From assembly GCF_000508085.1 (NCBI RefSeq), contig NZ_KI669560.1:2385187-2421570 (forward strand): 36,384 nucleotides of DNA, in the 5' to 3' direction. Below, piece by piece: positions 27,935 to 35,947 of this stretch (positions within the stretch are counted from its first letter, which is position 1; every line of letters begins with the position of its first letter). The stretch is from Sediminibacterium sp. C3 (GTDB lineage Bacteria; Bacteroidota; Bacteroidia; Chitinophagales; Chitinophagaceae). The notes under the pieces were generated by a model that was not told the DNA's origin, ran no database searches, and worked only from the letters and a program-made list of their open reading frames with translations. Both the position numbers and the translations under genes were made by a program.

Positions 27935-28868
27935 CCAACATATCTTTCGTCATCAAAGACAAATCGTATTGGGGCTTCCAGCCCCAATCTTTATTTGCGA
28001 CACTGTCGTCTATGCTTTGTGGCCAGCTGTCGGCAATGGCTTGTCTGGAATCAGGTTTGTATCCCATTTCAAAATCAGGAATCAGCTCTTTAATGCTGCC
28101 GGCAATTTCTTTTGGCGAGAAACTCATTCCCGCAACATTATAGGAAGTTCTTACCGAAATTTTATCTGAAGGCGCATCCATTAATTCCATTGTTGCACGA
28201 ATGGCATCAGGCATATACATCATTGGCAAGTAGGTATCATCAGACAGGAAGCAGGTATATTTTTGCTTCTCAATGGCTTCCAGATAAATTTCTACTGCGT
28301 AATCGGTAGTACCACCTCCCGGTGCAGATTTATAACTGATTAATCCCGGATAACGAATACTTCTTACATCCACCCCATAACGCTGGTGATAGTAGTTACA
28401 CCAGAACTCTCCTGCGTACTTACTGATACCATATACCGTAGTGGGTTCAATAATGGTCTGTTGCGGACACAATTGCTTGGGAGAAGTAGGGCCAAATACC
28501 GCAATACTGCTGGGCCAGTAAACCTTATGTAGTTTTTCTTCGCGGGCAATATCCAATACATTCAGCAAGCCCTGCATGTTCAGGTGCCAGGCCAGATTGG
28601 GGTTCTTTTCTCCTGTTGCTGATAAGATAGCTGCCAGCAGGTAAATCTGGGTAATATTCTGACGGATTACCTGAACGTGCAGCATTTCTTTGTTCATCAC
28701 ATCCATACTCACATAAGGACCAGTCCCTTTTAATAAGGGATTTTCTTCTCTTAAATCAGAGGCAATCACATTGTTGTTTCCGTATTGCTTTCTTAAAGCC
28801 AGCGTTAGTTCAACACCAATTTGTCCGCAGGCTCCTATCACTAAAATTTTATCTTTTCTGCTAGGCAT
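27918..28868 (-). CDS. NAD-dependent epimerase/dehydratase, L-threonine 3-dehydrogenase type
   Basis: 316 residues from the ATG at 28866-28868; a TTG three codons earlier is less likely. The N-terminal Rossmann loop is 'VIGACGQIG', with 'ASDLR' as the NAD-ribose acidic strand end. The catalytic set is Ser in 'YWPSSIAVFG', and Tyr and Lys in 'TVYGISKYAGE'. The segments 'NITQIYLLAAILSATGEKNP', 'RYPGLISYKSAPGGGTTDYAVEIY' and 'YLPMMYMPDAIRATMELM' are characteristic of the UDP-galactose-epimerase-like threonine dehydrogenases that oxidise threonine to 2-amino-3-ketobutyrate. No kbl gene is adjacent. Divergent from kdsA. Confidence 0.85.
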   Translation of the reverse strand: MPSRKDKILVIGACGQIGVELTLALRKQYGNNNVIASDLREENPLLKGTGPYVSMDVMNKEMLHVQVIRQNITQIYLLAAILSATGEKNPNLAWHLNMQGLLNVLDIAREEKLHKVYWPSSIAVFGPTSPKQLCPQQTIIEPTTVYGISKYAGEFWCNYYHQRYGVDVRSIRYPGLISYKSAPGGGTTDYAVEIYLEAIEKQKYTCFLSDDTYLPMMYMPDAIRATMELMDAPSDKISVRTSYNVAGMSFSPKEIAGSIKELIPDFEMGYKPDSRQAIADSWPQSIDDSVANKDWGWKPQYDLSLMTKDMLENLRK

Positions 28869-28917
28869 GGCAATCAATTGAGGAGCAAAGAAACGAAAAA
28901 ATGAATGACAATTCCGT

Positions 28918-28925
28918 TACTTTTG
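28918..28925 (+). promoter_or_regulatory. Candidate -7 element for kdsA
   Basis: TACTTTTG fits TAnnTTTG and lies 30 bases before the kdsA ATG. No TTTG occurs at the expected -33 distance, so the call is weak. Confidence 0.35.
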
Positions 28926-28955
28926 TTTTATTGAATCAAGTACAATCTTTGTTAT

Positions 28956-29786
28956 ATGTTACCTAATTATTTGCAGGATTTATTTAAAAATCAACAATAC
29001 AATCCGGAATCTTTTTTTCTGATTGCAGGGCCTTGTGTAGTAGAATCAGAAGAAATTGTAATGGAAATTGCAGATACGGTAAGTGCGCATTGCAAAAGAT
29101 TGGGCATCCCCTATGTGTTTAAAGCCAGCTATAGAAAAGCCAACAGAACCAGTGCCAGTTCCTTCACCGGACTGGGTGATGAAACGGGTCTTTCCTTAAT
29201 TAAAAAAGTAGGTGAAACCTATCAATTGCCTACCACATCAGATATTCATGCCCATGAAGAAGCGGCCATGGCAGCCCCTTTTATAGACATACTTCAGATT
29301 CCTGCATTTCTTTGCAGACAAACCGATTTATTGGAAGCTGCAGCACAAACGCAAAAAATTGTAAATGTTAAAAAAGGACAATTTCTTAGCGGAGCTTCTA
29401 TGAAATTTGCAGTAGAAAAAATTCAGCGTGCGGGTAACCAGCAAATCATGTTAACCGAAAGAGGCAATACATTTGGTTATCAGGACCTGGTGGTAGATTA
29501 TCGAAATATTCCAGTAATGCAAAGCCATGGAGTTCCGGTTATTGTGGATTGTACGCACTCTTTACAACAACCCAATCAGACTTCCGGTGTAACTGGCGGA
29601 AACCCTGAAATGATTGGTACCATTGCCAAAGCGGCGATAGCGACTGGCGCAAACGGTTTGTTTATTGAAACGCACCCCAATCCCTCCGTTGCTAAAAGCG
29701 ACGGAGCAAATATGCTCACATTAAAATCCTTGCCTGTTTTGTTAGAACAGCTGGTAAAGCTGAGAGAAGTGGTAGTAAAATTGTAA
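28956..29786 (+). CDS. kdsA: 3-deoxy-8-phosphooctulonate synthase
   Basis: 276 residues, the normal length. 'FFLIAGPCVVESEEI' opens the TIM barrel, 'VFKASYRKANRTSASSFTGLG' binds phosphoenolpyruvate, 'TTSDIHAHEEA' and 'DILQIPAFLCRQTDLL' follow, and 'NVKKGQFLS', 'LTERGNTFGY', 'VIVDCTHSLQQPN' and 'FIETHPNPSVAKSDG' complete the active site. It condenses phosphoenolpyruvate with arabinose-5-phosphate to make KDO-8-phosphate for LPS. The Asn in 'VNVKKGQ' rather than a metal-binding Cys suggests the metal-independent class (by family knowledge). It converges on the PAS gene with a 7-base gap. Confidence 0.97.
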   Translation: MLPNYLQDLFKNQQYNPESFFLIAGPCVVESEEIVMEIADTVSAHCKRLGIPYVFKASYRKANRTSASSFTGLGDETGLSLIKKVGETYQLPTTSDIHAHEEAAMAAPFIDILQIPAFLCRQTDLLEAAAQTQKIVNVKKGQFLSGASMKFAVEKIQRAGNQQIMLTERGNTFGYQDLVVDYRNIPVMQSHGVPVIVDCTHSLQQPNQTSGVTGGNPEMIGTIAKAAIATGANGLFIETHPNPSVAKSDGANMLTLKSLPVLLEQLVKLREVVVKL

Positions 29787-29793
29787 GGGATTA

Positions 29794-31230
29794 TCAGTTG
29801 GAGAAAATACCATCAAGGTTATTCGTCTTTTTAACGATGCTTCTGATTTGCATGTCCAGTTCGTTGGCACTTTCTATGAGGTGATCAAAGATTTCTTTGT
29901 TCTGCACAGAGTTGCTGCTGTTCAACACTTCAATTACACCCAGAATATTGGCTAACGGTCTTCTTACTTCGTGAGATTGAATGAATGCGATATCGCGTAA
30001 GACTTTGTTCTGAGTTTTCATTTTTTCCTGCACAGCAATATCGTCGGTGATATTCCGGTTGGTTCCAATTAGACGAATGGGTTTCCCTTCAGGAGACTTC
30101 TGTACAATCGCATGTGCTTCTATATAACGGATTTTTCCGTTGGGCATATTGATGCGATAAATGGCTGAGTCAATTGATTTTTTACCCTCTGCTAATCCGG
30201 CAAGAATTTTCTTCATCATTTCCTTGTCTTCCGGATGCATCATTTTCTTGAAGATCTTATACGGAGGGAAGGGTGTGTCTTTGGCAAAACCATACAGGTC
30301 ATACATTTTTTCGTCCCAGAATGTATTTCCATCTGCAAGGTCTACTTCCCATACACCAATCTGCGCTGAATCTGTTGCAAGGGAAAGTCTTTCCAGTGTT
30401 TCTCTTTGCTCCTGCTCTGCATGCTTACGCTTCGTAATATCATTATCAGTAGACATGAATCCAATATGATTATTGGATTCATCAAACAATGGCTTTCCAT
30501 TTAGTTCAAGCCAAACTGTTTTATCACGCTTATTCGTCACTTTTACCTCTTCTGTAAAAGCTAGCTTATTGTCGAGTGAATAACGGATTCTCTTCTTTAC
30601 TTTATCACTTACTTCCTGCGCATTTTCCAGGAAGAAATAGATTTTTTTACCCTTTACCTCTGCTTCTGTGTAGCCCATGATGCGCGTGAAGCCTTCGTTT
30701 ACCCAGGTAATATTTTCATCTTTATCAGTGATAACTACCGCATTGGTTGTGTTGTGTGCAACCAGTGACAGCAAGGCCAGGTCTTCATTTTCATGGCTTG
30801 ACTCTTTTACATAAGCCCTGCTTTCAGAAAGTTCTGTTGCTTTTTCGTTATTGGTTTCGGTAGTTGTAACATCGTGCCCAACCGACATTATCCCAATTAC
30901 ATTACCCGCCTCATCTTTTACCGCAGAAATTTCCCAGTGTGTCCAGAAAAACTCTTCCCCTTCACAGGCTTTTCTCACAGTAATAGAAACAGGTTGCAAA
31001 GGATTTTTAATACAGGTGCGTGCCGCCTCATTGCAGGCTTTTACATCTTCTGCATAAACCGTATCCGCAAAATGGTTTTGTGTAAGGTCAGTGGAAATAT
31101 GAGAGAACTTATGCTGAAACAACGGATTCACATACAGGAACCTTCCTGATAAGTCGGTAATGACCACAGAAAAAATCAATGAATTCAATAATTGCGATGG
31201 TAGCAATTGATCTACTTTCAAAAGACTCAT
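29794..31230 (-). CDS. Triple-PAS protein with DHp-like tail, no ATPase domain
   Basis: 478 residues. Three PAS units: about 10-125 ('SVVITDLSGRFLYVNPLFQ', 'FFWTHWEISAVKDEAGNVIGIMSVGHDVT'), about 155-270 ('AVVITDKDENITWVNEGFTRIMGYTEAEVKG', 'VWLELNGKPLFDE', 'STDNDITKRK') and about 285-400 ('IGVWEVDLADGNTFWDEKMYDLYGF', 'IRLIGTNRNITDD'). After the third PAS comes 'VLRDIAFIQSHEVRRPLANILGVIEVL', a DHp-like helix with an H-E-V-R-R box, then one helix and the end. HATPase_c is absent. It is a longer paralogue of the protein at 8342-8950. A signal relay partner is likely but not visible. Confidence 0.85.
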   Translation of the reverse strand: MSLLKVDQLLPSQLLNSLIFSVVITDLSGRFLYVNPLFQHKFSHISTDLTQNHFADTVYAEDVKACNEAARTCIKNPLQPVSITVRKACEGEEFFWTHWEISAVKDEAGNVIGIMSVGHDVTTTETNNEKATELSESRAYVKESSHENEDLALLSLVAHNTTNAVVITDKDENITWVNEGFTRIMGYTEAEVKGKKIYFFLENAQEVSDKVKKRIRYSLDNKLAFTEEVKVTNKRDKTVWLELNGKPLFDESNNHIGFMSTDNDITKRKHAEQEQRETLERLSLATDSAQIGVWEVDLADGNTFWDEKMYDLYGFAKDTPFPPYKIFKKMMHPEDKEMMKKILAGLAEGKKSIDSAIYRINMPNGKIRYIEAHAIVQKSPEGKPIRLIGTNRNITDDIAVQEKMKTQNKVLRDIAFIQSHEVRRPLANILGVIEVLNSSNSVQNKEIFDHLIESANELDMQIRSIVKKTNNLDGIFSN

Positions 31231-31364
31231 AGGTTTGTACGGTTACGCTGAATTAGTCTGGGGGTAAACCAGTCAGCAAGATTATACCACCAAGATACCA
31301 AGATATCGGCAAAAAATATAGTAAAATTAATAAATACCAACTGGTTGGTAGAGATTGGCCTCAA

Positions 31365-31396
31365 TGAAAAATCCCGGTCAAATGATGACCGGGATT
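31365..31396 (-). terminator. Terminator of lpdA
   Basis: Perfect 11-base arms AATCCCGGTCA (31370-31380) and its complement (31386-31396) with a five-base loop, followed on the minus strand by a U run from the A's at 31366-31370. It lies 28 bases past the lpdA stop. Confidence 0.85.
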
Positions 31397-31424
31397 ACTT
31401 AAAGCCCTAAAGCTTATTAAATTA

Positions 31425-32834
31425 TTAGATATCAATTGCTTCACCGTAGGCTGCAGCAGTTGCTTCTTTCAAGCCCTCACTCATGGTTGGGTGCGGGTGA
31501 ACAGCATTTAAGATTTCGTGTGCAGTGGTTTCCAGTTTACGGGCCACAACCGCTTCCGCAATCATTTCTGTAACGTTGGTTCCAATCATATGGCATCCAA
31601 GGAATTCACCATACTTGGCATCGTAAATCACTTTAATGAAACCTTCAGTAGCACCGGCAGCACTTGCCTTACCGCTTGCCATGAATGGGAACTTACCCAC
31701 TTTAATATCGTATCCGGCATCTTTAGCTGCTTTCTCGGTATAACCAACGCTCGCAATCTCAGGAATACAGTAAGTACATCCGGGGATATTATTGTAATCC
31801 ATTGCTTCAGGTAAGTGATGGAATTTCTTTTCCATGTATCCAATATGCTCAGCAGCATTGATACCTTCTTTGGCAGCAACGTGAGCCAATGCCTGACCAG
31901 GAGAACAGTCACCAATTGCATAGATACCAGGAACAGAAGTCTGCTGGAATTTATCTACGATAATTTTTCCTTTTTCAGTTTTGATACCGTTTTCTTCTAA
32001 ACCAATGTTTTCAATATTGGCAACCACACCTACTGCACTCAACAATACATCTGCCTCTAATACCACAACAGAACCATCCTGCTTTTTCACAGTCGCTTTA
32101 ACGCCAGCCCCATTGGTATCTACTGATTCAACAGAAGCATTGGTCATGATTTCAATGCCTTGTTTTTTGTATTGCTTTTCCAATTCTTTGGAAATATCTT
32201 CATCTTCAACAGGAACAATTCTTGGCATGAATTCAACAATGGTTACTTTGGTACCCATGCTATTGTATACATAAGCAAATTCAACACCGATGGCACCACT
32301 ACCAACCACAATCATAGATTTTGGTTGGTCAGGTAACACCATGGCTTCGCGGTATCCAATTACTTTTTTACCATCCTGTGGTAAATTAGGTAATGCACGG
32401 CTTCTTCCGCCAGTTGCAATAATGATATGCTTACCTTCTACAATTTGCTTGCTGCCATCAGCTGCAGTTACTTCTACTTGACCCTTGGCTTTGATTTTAC
32501 CATAGCCCATAATCACGTCAATCTTGTTCTTCTTCATTAAGAATTGAACACCCTTACTCATTTTATCTGCAACACCACGGCTTCTTTTAACAACTGCACC
32601 AAAATCGTGCTGAACGCCTGTTGCATTGATACCGTAGCTGGCACTGTGTTTCATGTATTCGTACACTTGCGCACTTTTAATCAGCGCTTTGGTAGGGATA
32701 CAACCCCAGTTTAAACAAACGCCTCCTAAACTTTCCTTTTCAATGATCGCCACTTTAAATCCAAGCTGAGAAGCACGGATTGCTGCGGGGTATCCACCAG
32801 GACCACTTCCCAAGACAATTACATCATATGCCAT
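31425..32834 (-). CDS. lpdA: Dihydrolipoyl dehydrogenase
   Basis: 469 residues. FAD loop 'VLGSGPGGYPAAIRA' at the N-terminus, redox pair Cys40 and Cys45 in 'GGVCLNWGCIPTK', NAD-binding 'VVGSGAIGVEFAYVY', FAD-binding 'IYAIGDC', and the catalytic His-Glu of the partner subunit in 'HPHPTMSEGLKEA' near the C-terminus. This is the E3 component of 2-oxo acid dehydrogenases and glycine cleavage. No E1/E2 genes are adjacent. The DUF62 and SDR genes upstream run in the same direction (59-base gap). Confidence 0.97.
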   Translation of the reverse strand: MAYDVIVLGSGPGGYPAAIRASQLGFKVAIIEKESLGGVCLNWGCIPTKALIKSAQVYEYMKHSASYGINATGVQHDFGAVVKRSRGVADKMSKGVQFLMKKNKIDVIMGYGKIKAKGQVEVTAADGSKQIVEGKHIIIATGGRSRALPNLPQDGKKVIGYREAMVLPDQPKSMIVVGSGAIGVEFAYVYNSMGTKVTIVEFMPRIVPVEDEDISKELEKQYKKQGIEIMTNASVESVDTNGAGVKATVKKQDGSVVVLEADVLLSAVGVVANIENIGLEENGIKTEKGKIIVDKFQQTSVPGIYAIGDCSPGQALAHVAAKEGINAAEHIGYMEKKFHHLPEAMDYNNIPGCTYCIPEIASVGYTEKAAKDAGYDIKVGKFPFMASGKASAAGATEGFIKVIYDAKYGEFLGCHMIGTNVTEMIAEAVVARKLETTAHEILNAVHPHPTMSEGLKEATAAAYGEAIDI

Positions 32835-32893
32835 GATAACAGTATTAATTAAAAATGATAAATTATGGTTTTGTGGATGCGAAAATACTATGT

Positions 32894-33715
32894 TTATTCA
32901 AAGAATACGCGAATGGTCTGGTAAAACCATTTATTTCCGTTGGAAACCCCTGAACGTTGCATTTGTTCATTGTATCCCTGTAGTCCGAACAGCCCAGCCA
33001 TATTCCCGTTTCTGAGGGCTATTTCGAGGTATCCGGCCGAATTAAACCAGGCAATTTTCCCGTGTTCCGGCACAGACGCATAGTTTTCGCTAATTTTCTC
33101 AATCACTTCCTGTCGCTTCACTTCAATTTTGAAATTTCTTCCTTTCCGATGCTCTTCAAAGTCTTTTTGGGTGATATTAACCACCACGTTTTCAAAGTTG
33201 TCTATAAACAAAATCTGCCCCTCAATCCAGTTTTCACCTACGGTGGGTTTGAGTGGATATTTCTCTACCATTTGCTGCGTAACCGATCCCGCAGCCGTAA
33301 CCCTTCCCTCCTTAAATATCTTCGCCAATGCCAATGAAATTTCCTGTGTAATGGAAAGTAACCCTGCTTTTTGCTGAATCGGCACCCGGATAATCTGAGC
33401 AGGTTTTTCACCCGTCATCATCGTGATCAAACCGTTATCTGCACAAATAATATGTTGCCCCTGATGATGGGCAATTAAAACATGATTGACTTCATTTTCA
33501 AACACGTTCATTAAAACGAGATGAAATGTTCCCACCGGATAAAAGCGAAATGCATTGCTGCAGATATATGCAGCCAGTGGCAAATTCGTTTGCGACAAAT
33601 CATGGGTAATATCCACCAGATTCAAGTCTGGTATAGCCTGCAGAAATTGGCCCTTAATGGCACCAACGATAAAGTCACGCTGGCCAATATCAGAACTCAG
33701 GGTCATTATAGGCAT
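32894..33715 (-). CDS. DUF62 (SAM hydrolase/hydroxide adenosyltransferase) family protein
   Basis: 273 residues. Family landmarks are 'MTLSSDIGQRDFIVGAIKGQ' (Asp9, Asp14), 'LVDITHDLSQTNLPLAAYIC', 'CADNGLITMM' and 'LFIDNFENVVVNI'. Characterised members hydrolyse S-adenosylmethionine to adenosine and methionine and use an Asp-Arg-His set located in and after a 'VDPGVGxxRR' motif. At that place this protein reads 'LVLMNVFENEVNHVLIA', so the canonical Asp and Arg are not seen. Activity may therefore differ, or the group uses other residues. The SDR gene lies 29 bases upstream and lpdA follows. Confidence 0.85.
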   Translation of the reverse strand: MPIMTLSSDIGQRDFIVGAIKGQFLQAIPDLNLVDITHDLSQTNLPLAAYICSNAFRFYPVGTFHLVLMNVFENEVNHVLIAHHQGQHIICADNGLITMMTGEKPAQIIRVPIQQKAGLLSITQEISLALAKIFKEGRVTAAGSVTQQMVEKYPLKPTVGENWIEGQILFIDNFENVVVNITQKDFEEHRKGRNFKIEVKRQEVIEKISENYASVPEHGKIAWFNSAGYLEIALRNGNMAGLFGLQGYNEQMQRSGVSNGNKWFYQTIRVFFE

Positions 33716-33744
33716 GCGTTATCGTAACGCTAAACCATTAACAT

Positions 33745-34550
33745 TTATTTTACCAATTCCCCGTTTTTAAAGAAAAAATTACGCACCATACGATCTGCCC
33801 AGGAAGGGAATAACTTATTGAGCAATACAGTTCGCTTTCCGGTGAAAGTAAGAACAAGGGTACGCTTCTTTTTTCGATGGCATTGGCAATATGCTGGGCA
33901 CATTCTTCAGCAGACATCATTTTACCTTCATCCATTTTAGACTCCCCATTGGGATTGCCCGATTTATCCAATGCTGCATTGCGAATATTACTGGTGGTGA
34001 ATCCCGGACAAACCCACATTACATTGGTTCCTGAATCCAGCAATTCGGTTCTTAAACTTTCTAACCAACCATTCACCGCATATTTGGAGGCAGAATACCC
34101 GCTTCTACCTGGAAGGCCACGGAATCCGGCTATTGAAGACACACCAACAATAGTGCCCTTATTTTTAAGAATATAAGGCATCGCCAGCTTGGTACAGTAT
34201 ACCGTACCCCAGAAATTAATATCCATCACTTTACGGATGGCATCAAAACTGGCTTCTTCTACCAGCGAGCGCATGGATACCCCTGCATTATTAATTAAGA
34301 TATCGATGGTTCCAAACTGCTTAATCACTACCTGAATGAAATTGATGCAATCCTGCTCTTTGCTCACATCGGCTGTATGAATCACCAGGGGTTTACCGGA
34401 ATTGGCCGATTGCAACTGATACAACTTATCATAATTTCTTCCGCAGGTAGCCACTTTAGCCCCTGCATCCAAAAATAAAGTCACCAATGCTTTTCCTATC
34501 CCTTCTGAACCTCCGGTAATCACCACCACTTTGTTTTGAAACGCCGACAT
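33745..34550 (-). pseudogene. Short-chain dehydrogenase/reductase with one-base frameshift near the 3' end
   Basis: The frame from 34550 gives a classical SDR: 'VVVITGGSEGIGKAL' cofactor loop, 'TADVSKEQD', 'DILINNAGVSMRS', catalytic Ser in 'GVSSIAGFRG', and Tyr/Lys in 'SGYSASKYAVNG'. After 'HIANAIEKR' the read-through sequence is unnatural and stops at 33750. Adding one base to the T6 run 33869-33874 (A's on the coding strand) restores 'KKRTLVLTFTGKRTVLLNKL', then 'FPSWADRMVRNFFFKNGELVK' and a stop at 33745-33747, for 268 residues. The core enzyme is complete in either case; only the C-terminal segment is affected. Substrate unknown. Likely cotranscribed with the DUF62 gene. Confidence 0.85.
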
Positions 34551-34635
34551 CTTTTAATTTTGTTTAATTCCATCAAAAATACACCAAAGAAAACTGCAAC
34601 TGTGAAAGAAAAATTCTAAAATTTTTCAATAAAAA

Positions 34636-34666
34636 TTTGGCTGTGTTTTTATTTATCCTATTTTTG
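34636..34666 (+). promoter_or_regulatory. Bacteroidota-type promoter of tRNA-Lys
   Basis: TTTG at 34636-34639, a 19-base spacer, then TATTTTTG at 34659-34666, identical in both elements and spacing to the parA promoter. The tRNA 5' end follows 38 bases later. Confidence 0.8.
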
Positions 34667-34704
34667 CAACCCAAATTAAAGATAACGGAAACGAAAATCT
34701 TTAA

Positions 34705-34777
34705 GATTCTGTAGCTCAGTTGGTAGAGCAATACACTTTTAATGTATGGGTCCTGGGTTCGAGTCCCAGCGGGATCA
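34705..34777 (+). tRNA. tRNA-Lys (anticodon TTT)
   Basis: 73 bases up to the discriminator A at 34777; CCA is not encoded. The acceptor stem GATTCTG pairs with CGGGATC (with G-U pairs). The D arm is GCTCAGTTGGTAGAGC. The anticodon stem ATACA/TGTAT encloses the loop CTTTTAA with anticodon 34738-34740 = TTT. The T arm is CTGGG TTCGAGT CCCAG. All four stems close. It is a likely integration target, as the sequence just beyond its terminator changes to an A/T-rich island. Confidence 0.97.
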
Positions 34778-34790
34778 CAACACAAAAATC

Positions 34791-34827
34791 AAAACCGTTT
34801 AAACATTACGTTTGAGCGGTTTTTTTT
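34791..34827 (+). terminator. Terminator of tRNA-Lys
   Basis: A 14-pair stem (34791-34804 with 34810-34823, three G-U or U-G pairs at most) with a five-base loop, followed by T8 at 34820-34827. It starts 14 bases after the tRNA. Confidence 0.85.
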
Positions 34828-34830
34828 GAA

Positions 34831-34853
34831 TTGGTGTCAAAAGTTGGTGTCAA
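34831..34853. repeat. Short direct repeat downstream of tRNA-Lys
   Basis: TTGGTGTCAA occurs at 34831-34840 and 34844-34853, a 13-base period, directly after the tRNA terminator and before the A/T-rich stretch. It could be part of an integration junction; there is no partner copy in the window to confirm this. The remaining bases to 35020 are A/T rich with no gene seen. Confidence 0.4.
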
Positions 34854-35020
34854 TTTACCCTTATTTTTTTATCCCCCAATTAATATAGAAAAATTTTTGG
34901 TTCATTTTTGCTTATAGTTTAAAGTAAAGTATATTCATACTCCCCCAAATTATTTGATTCATTCTATATATTTTTATTTCCCAAATTTCATTTATCCAAA
35001 AAATTATATAAAAACACTAT

Positions 35021-35947
35021 ATGTCCACTTATATACAAACTGCACAAGTTAGATTGTATGATAATCTAGATGTAGAATTTACATTTCTGCCTCACCTAAA
35101 TATAATCAGCGGCGAGAATGGTACAATGAAAACTAAAGTCTTACACTCTATAAGTCAAAGAATTGTAAATCAGAATAACCAAATGGGTAACCCAGCTAGC
35201 TATATGGGTCAACAAAATGAAGGTGTACAGCTAAAATATTCAAATCAGGGCAACCTAAAAGTATTTGCTATAAGTCCAAAAAGAAATACAGAAAGAAAAA
35301 ATATCGATGCTATTGTTCAACAATTAAAAAGTAGTCCAATGGCAGGAAATTTCAACAATGAAATGTTACACTCACTTATAGAAGATCAAACGTTTAGAAA
35401 TTATCCATCATTTGCAGAACTATTTTACAAATATCTTGAAGACAAAAATAATGAAGGAAATAAATCTGGAAGTGAAAATATGATTCAGATAGCTGAAGAA
35501 TATAATCAAGTTATTAAAAAAGTTTTTTCAAATTATACATTAGAAACTGAATGGAATAAAAATAAAGGAAGAGCAGAAATTATAATTAATAAAAATAATA
35601 TTGTAAAATTAGGTCCAGAATCATTATCACTTGGAGAGCAAGAAATTTTATCAATTATTATAAACCTATATTACAATAAAGATAAAAATGATGTTTTCTT
35701 AATTGATGAGCCAGAGACACATCTAAATTGGCACTTAGAAGAAAAATTATTCTCATTTTTAGATTGGTTTTCATCTTGCTATTCAAAACAACTAATTATT
35801 GTAACTCATAGCAGAGCAATTTTTAATTCTCATTACTTAAAAGCAACAAAGTTTTTAGCATGGGGTGATGATGGTAAAATTCATTTATATAAAGAACTTT
35901 CAAAAGAAACAAAAAAAGAATCTCAGGTGAAGCAATTGAAATCATGA
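35021..35947 (+). CDS. ABC-type AAA ATPase of the OLD/PARIS-like kind
   Basis: 308 residues. The P-loop is 'SGENGTMKTK', with Lys37-Thr38; the usual G before the Lys is Met36, an unusual variant. The ABC signature 'LSLGEQ' is at 202-207, Walker B 'VFLIDEPETHLNWHLE' has Asp229-Glu230, and the switch His is His263 in 'IVTHSRAIF'. The order and the short helical insert (about 95-180) resemble SMC/RecF-like ATPases of the AAA_15/AAA_21 type, such as those that pair with a TOPRIM nuclease in OLD, Gabija and PARIS systems. Its stop overlaps the next ATG by four bases (ATGA). Base composition is much more A/T rich than the core genes, suggesting transfer. Confidence 0.85.
   Translation: MSTYIQTAQVRLYDNLDVEFTFLPHLNIISGENGTMKTKVLHSISQRIVNQNNQMGNPASYMGQQNEGVQLKYSNQGNLKVFAISPKRNTERKNIDAIVQQLKSSPMAGNFNNEMLHSLIEDQTFRNYPSFAELFYKYLEDKNNEGNKSGSENMIQIAEEYNQVIKKVFSNYTLETEWNKNKGRAEIIINKNNIVKLGPESLSLGEQEILSIIINLYYNKDKNDVFLIDEPETHLNWHLEEKLFSFLDWFSSCYSKQLIIVTHSRAIFNSHYLKATKFLAWGDDGKIHLYKELSKETKKESQVKQLKS

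Noticed and set aside
31335..31350. TACCAAC/GTTGGTA inverted repeat upstream of the three-PAS gene.
   Set aside because: Seven-base arms in an intergenic region are expected by chance at this level and nothing ties it to a promoter.
33716..33730. GCGTTA/TAACGC hairpin between the SDR and DUF62 genes.
   Set aside because: Only six pairs and no U run, so too weak to call a terminator; it overlaps the likely leader of the DUF62 gene.
34573..34785. A 70-codon open frame on the minus strand across the tRNA-Lys gene.
   Set aside because: It is the familiar spurious frame created by the complement of a tRNA gene ('AGTRTQD'-like peptide).
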